Made by a program: the position numbers and the translations under genes
NCBI GenBank assembly: GCA_018457335.1
Contig: JAGYHI010000031.1
Location: 1-10,949 of the forward strand
Direction of reading: 5' to 3'
Source: Candidatus Altimarinota bacterium
Lineage (GTDB): Bacteria; Patescibacteria; JAEDAM01; BD1-5; UBA2023
DNA length: 10,949 nt
The notes under the pieces: model-generated
The model's input: only the letters and a program-made list of their open reading frames with translations
Told to the model about the DNA's origin: nothing
Databases searched by the model: none
In this document: positions 9,523 to 10,949 of the stretch, piece by piece
Layout of the letters: every line of letters starts with the position of its first letter
How positions within the stretch are numbered: the first letter of the stretch is position 1

Positions 9523-9612
9523 GTCATCCTCGGGCTTGACCCGGGGATCCAGTGCAGTATTTTAGTCCAAGTAAGATATTTCCACCCAGATTCCCGCCTG
9601 CGCGGGAATGAC
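9523..9612. repeat. REPIN-like element B (two palindromes in inverted orientation)
   Basis: This 90-bp element has the same plan as element A, 30 bases downstream. It starts GTCATCC and ends GGAATGAC. Hairpin one is at 9526-9548 (ATCC-T-CGGG with CCCG-G-GGAT), followed by CCAGTGC as in element A's CTAGTGC. Hairpin two is ATTCCCGC/GCGGGAAT (9590-9609) with a 4-base loop. The loop and stem sequences differ from element A while the ends and the GTGC tail are kept, so the two are diverged or separately acquired members of one class. From here to the moxR start (9613-9718) the sequence is AT-rich with no gene and no convincing promoter. Confidence 0.65.
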
Positions 9613-9718
9613 GGGTATTGTATTTTTAACCTAAAAAACTCTATTTTCTAAATTCTTAATTCTCTCCTCCAAAATCTATTTCTCAAATTCATTTCCCTTT
9701 TTTCAAAAAATCAATACA

Positions 9719-10753
9719 ATGGAAGAAAATTATTTTTGTTTTATGAATGAAGGACTTTCTCATATTCACCAAACTTTTTTGGAGATAAAAAATGAAATGA
9801 AAAAAACTATCATCGGGCAAGATGAACTCGTCGATTTATTGATTGTCACGATGTTTAGTGGTGGGCACGCGCTCCTCGAGTGAGTACCAGGACTTGGAAA
9901 AACCAAGACAATTCGCACAATTTCAAAAATTTTGGATTTGGATTTTAAGCGGATTTCTTTCACGCCGGATCTACTACCGTCTGATGTGATGGGAGCCGAG
10001 ATTTATAAACCATCAAAGAGTGAATTTAGTATCCGAAAATGACCAATTTTTACGAATATTCTGCTCGCGGATGAAATCAATCGGACACCACCAAAAGTCC
10101 AGTCTGCCCTCCTCGAAGCCATGGAGGAAAAGCAAATCACCCTTGCTGAAAAAACACTCGACCTGCCAGATCCATTTTTTGTCTTTGCGACCCAAAATCC
10201 ACTCGAACACGAGGGGACTTACCCACTCCCAGAAGCACAACTCGACCGATTTTTTATGAAGATTATTTTGGATTACCCACACCCAGAAGACGAAAAAAAT
10301 ATTTTCAAAAATGAAACCAAAAAAAGCCAGCAAAAAACCATAAAAAATCTCAAAATCTCAAGTGCGGATATTTTGGAGATGATAGACTATATCGAAAAGA
10401 CGGTTTATGTCGACGAAAAAATCTATGACTATGTGAGCGATCTCATCTCAGCCACCCGTGCGCTGACGACTTTTGAGGGCAGTATGCGATTTTTGGAGGA
10501 CAATAATATCGATACAGAAATGAATATCCTCGACTATGGAGCCTCGACGCGAGCCGGACTCGCACTCATCCGCGGAGCACGAGTTTTCGCACTTTTACAG
10601 GGTCGCGACAGCGTCCTCCCCGAAGATGTCAAATTTCTCATGCCGATGATTTGTGGACATCGAATCGGGATTTCTTATGAAGGAGCAAGTGAGGGTATAC
10701 AAACGAAAAAAATTCTCGATTGGATTTTAGATAATGTGGTGATACCGAGTTAG
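9719..10753 (+). CDS. moxR: MoxR-family AAA+ ATPase with two TGA-encoded glycines
   Basis: This 344-residue MoxR ATPase, typical in length, is likely a cytoplasmic ATP-driven chaperone that remodels partner proteins, often VWA-domain proteins. '[11 protein letters not shown]' leads into Walker A 'GVPGLGKT' (55-62). Walker B is 'ILLADEINR' with D118 and E119, followed by '[14 protein letters not shown]'. Sensor 1 is N160 in 'ATQNP', the arginine-finger candidate is R177 in 'AQLDRF', and sensor 2 is R278 in '[15 protein letters not shown]'. TGA at 9881 (residue 55, first Walker A glycine) and at 10040 (residue 108, before '[14 protein letters not shown]') must be glycine for the ATPase to be intact. 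ATG 9719 is the longest start; ATG 9743 (residue 9) fits the family N-terminus equally well, and neither has a Shine-Dalgarno sequence. The stop is TAG. No DUF58 or VWA partner gene follows in the 196 bases left. Confidence 0.93.
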
Positions 10754-10791
10754 AAAAAGAAAGATTTTTATTTTTTAATTTAAATTTTTTA

Positions 10792-10818
10792 GGAGCATTT
10801 TTATTCTCCCTTTCTTTT
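10792..10818 (+). terminator. Possible weak terminator after moxR
   Basis: GGAG (10792-10795) can pair with CTCC (10806-10809) around a 10-base AT-rich loop, followed by the pyrimidine run CTTTCTTTT. The stem is only 4 bp, so this is a weak candidate; nothing better lies between the moxR stop and the window end. The mirror copy is at 132-158. Confidence 0.22.
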
Positions 10819-10841
10819 GTGACTATTCCAGAATACCACAA
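10817..10841. promoter_or_regulatory. Imperfect dyad TTGTG..TATTC..GAATA..CACAA
   Basis: TTGTG (10817-10821) pairs with CACAA (10837-10841), and TATTC (10824-10828) with GAATA (10831-10835), around a 2-base centre and an unequal interior gap. The tight centre favours a protein-binding dyad over an RNA hairpin. It abuts the AT-rich palindrome TTATAA, which gives a TATAAT-like hexamer on both strands. No gene is attached to it here. The mirror copy is at 109-133. Confidence 0.25.
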
Positions 10842-10874
10842 ATTATAATAAATTGCACGAAAAGAAGAACCTAA

Positions 10875-10895
10875 GTCATTTTTGCCTTGAATGAC
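10875..10895. repeat. Short GTCATT...AATGAC inverted repeat
   Basis: This 21-bp element has 6-bp inverted ends GTCATT and AATGAC around a 9-base core. The ends match the outer ends of the REPIN-like elements A and B (GTCATTCC / GGAATGAC), but the hairpin cores are missing. It may be a remnant or a solo end of the same repeat class, or chance. The mirror copy is at 55-75. Confidence 0.3.
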
Positions 10896-10949
10896 AAAAA
10901 TCCAAGAACCACCCTTTTAAAACAAAAGTCTTGGGGTCAAATAAACTCG

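Larger units (their letters stand above)
5648..10949. repeat. Right arm of a 5.3-kb inverted repeat (probable natural orientation)
   Basis: This is the mirror copy of 1-5302. It is continuous in reading frame with the spacer on its left: the large coding sequence passes from 5303 through 5647 into the arm with no stop and with protein-like composition. The right arm plus spacer is therefore the better candidate for the genuine genomic order, and the left arm is the added copy. Identity ends at the left edge on bases 'gcgg' (5648-5651, pairing with 5299-5302). The next bases outward differ (a at 5647, against c for the complement of 5303). Confidence 0.93.

Noticed and set aside
9451..9651. 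66-residue open frame across the REPIN-like elements (mirror at 1299-1499)
   Set aside because: It is a translation of the palindromic repeats ('VILGLDPGIQ', 'DSRLRGNDG') with no start signal. Frames like this appear wherever such repeats occur and are not genes.
9881..10042. Interpretation of moxR as a pseudogene with two nonsense mutations
   Set aside because: Both stops are TGA, both replace conserved glycines, no TAA or TAG interrupts the frame, and the neighbouring large gene shows the same pattern. Recoding explains all five sites.
1..10949. tRNA or rRNA genes, CRISPR arrays, transposase genes, toxin-antitoxin or defence genes
   Set aside because: I looked on both strands and saw no cloverleaf with a conserved T-loop, no regularly spaced direct repeats and no transposase, nuclease or toxin motifs.

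Overview
The window is a near-complete palindrome. Bases 1-5302 are the reverse complement of 5648-10949 (position i pairs with 10950-i), and the arms flank a unique 345-bp spacer at 5303-5647. Every gene and site in the right arm therefore recurs in mirror image on the left. The spacer stays open in the frame of the large right-arm gene, so 5303-10949 reads as one natural stretch of genome. The join at 5302/5303 looks like the unnatural one. A fold-back (inverted chimera) created during amplification or assembly is the simplest explanation.

The organism almost certainly reads TGA as glycine (genetic code 25). This code is known from Candidatus Gracilibacteria (BD1-5/GN02) and Absconditabacteria (SR1) of the candidate phyla radiation. 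Two TGA codons in a MoxR-type AAA+ ATPase fall exactly where the family has glycine: the first G of the Walker A loop, and the G of the conserved 'KGPIF' stretch just before Walker B. Three more in-frame TGAs lie in the large gene, which otherwise runs open to a TAA. All three genes end in TAA or TAG. Under the standard code, moxR and the large gene would look broken.

Right arm, all on the + strand: (1) 5303-8884, the 3' 1193 codons of a large unrecognised protein with two hydrophobic segments, a coiled coil, a Pro/Thr/Asn-rich linker, a charged stretch and a C-terminal globular region. (2) 8890-8937, a sigma70-type promoter with candidate operators. (3) 8974-9342, a Fur-superfamily repressor, followed by a rho-independent terminator. 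(4) 9343-9718, a gene-free gap holding two REPIN-like pairs of inverted palindromes. (5) 9719-10753, moxR. (6) 10754-10949, AT-rich sequence with small dyads and no gene I can support. The left arm holds the same items on the - strand in mirror order.

The genes do not form an obvious pathway. The regulator has its own promoter and terminator, and its promoter carries palindromes that could be its own operator. MoxR ATPases usually act as chaperones with VWA-domain partners, but no partner gene is visible here. I find no RNA gene, CRISPR array, transposase or recognisable defence system. The points of most interest are the recoding, the large unassigned protein, the REPIN-like elements and the palindromic structure of the contig.
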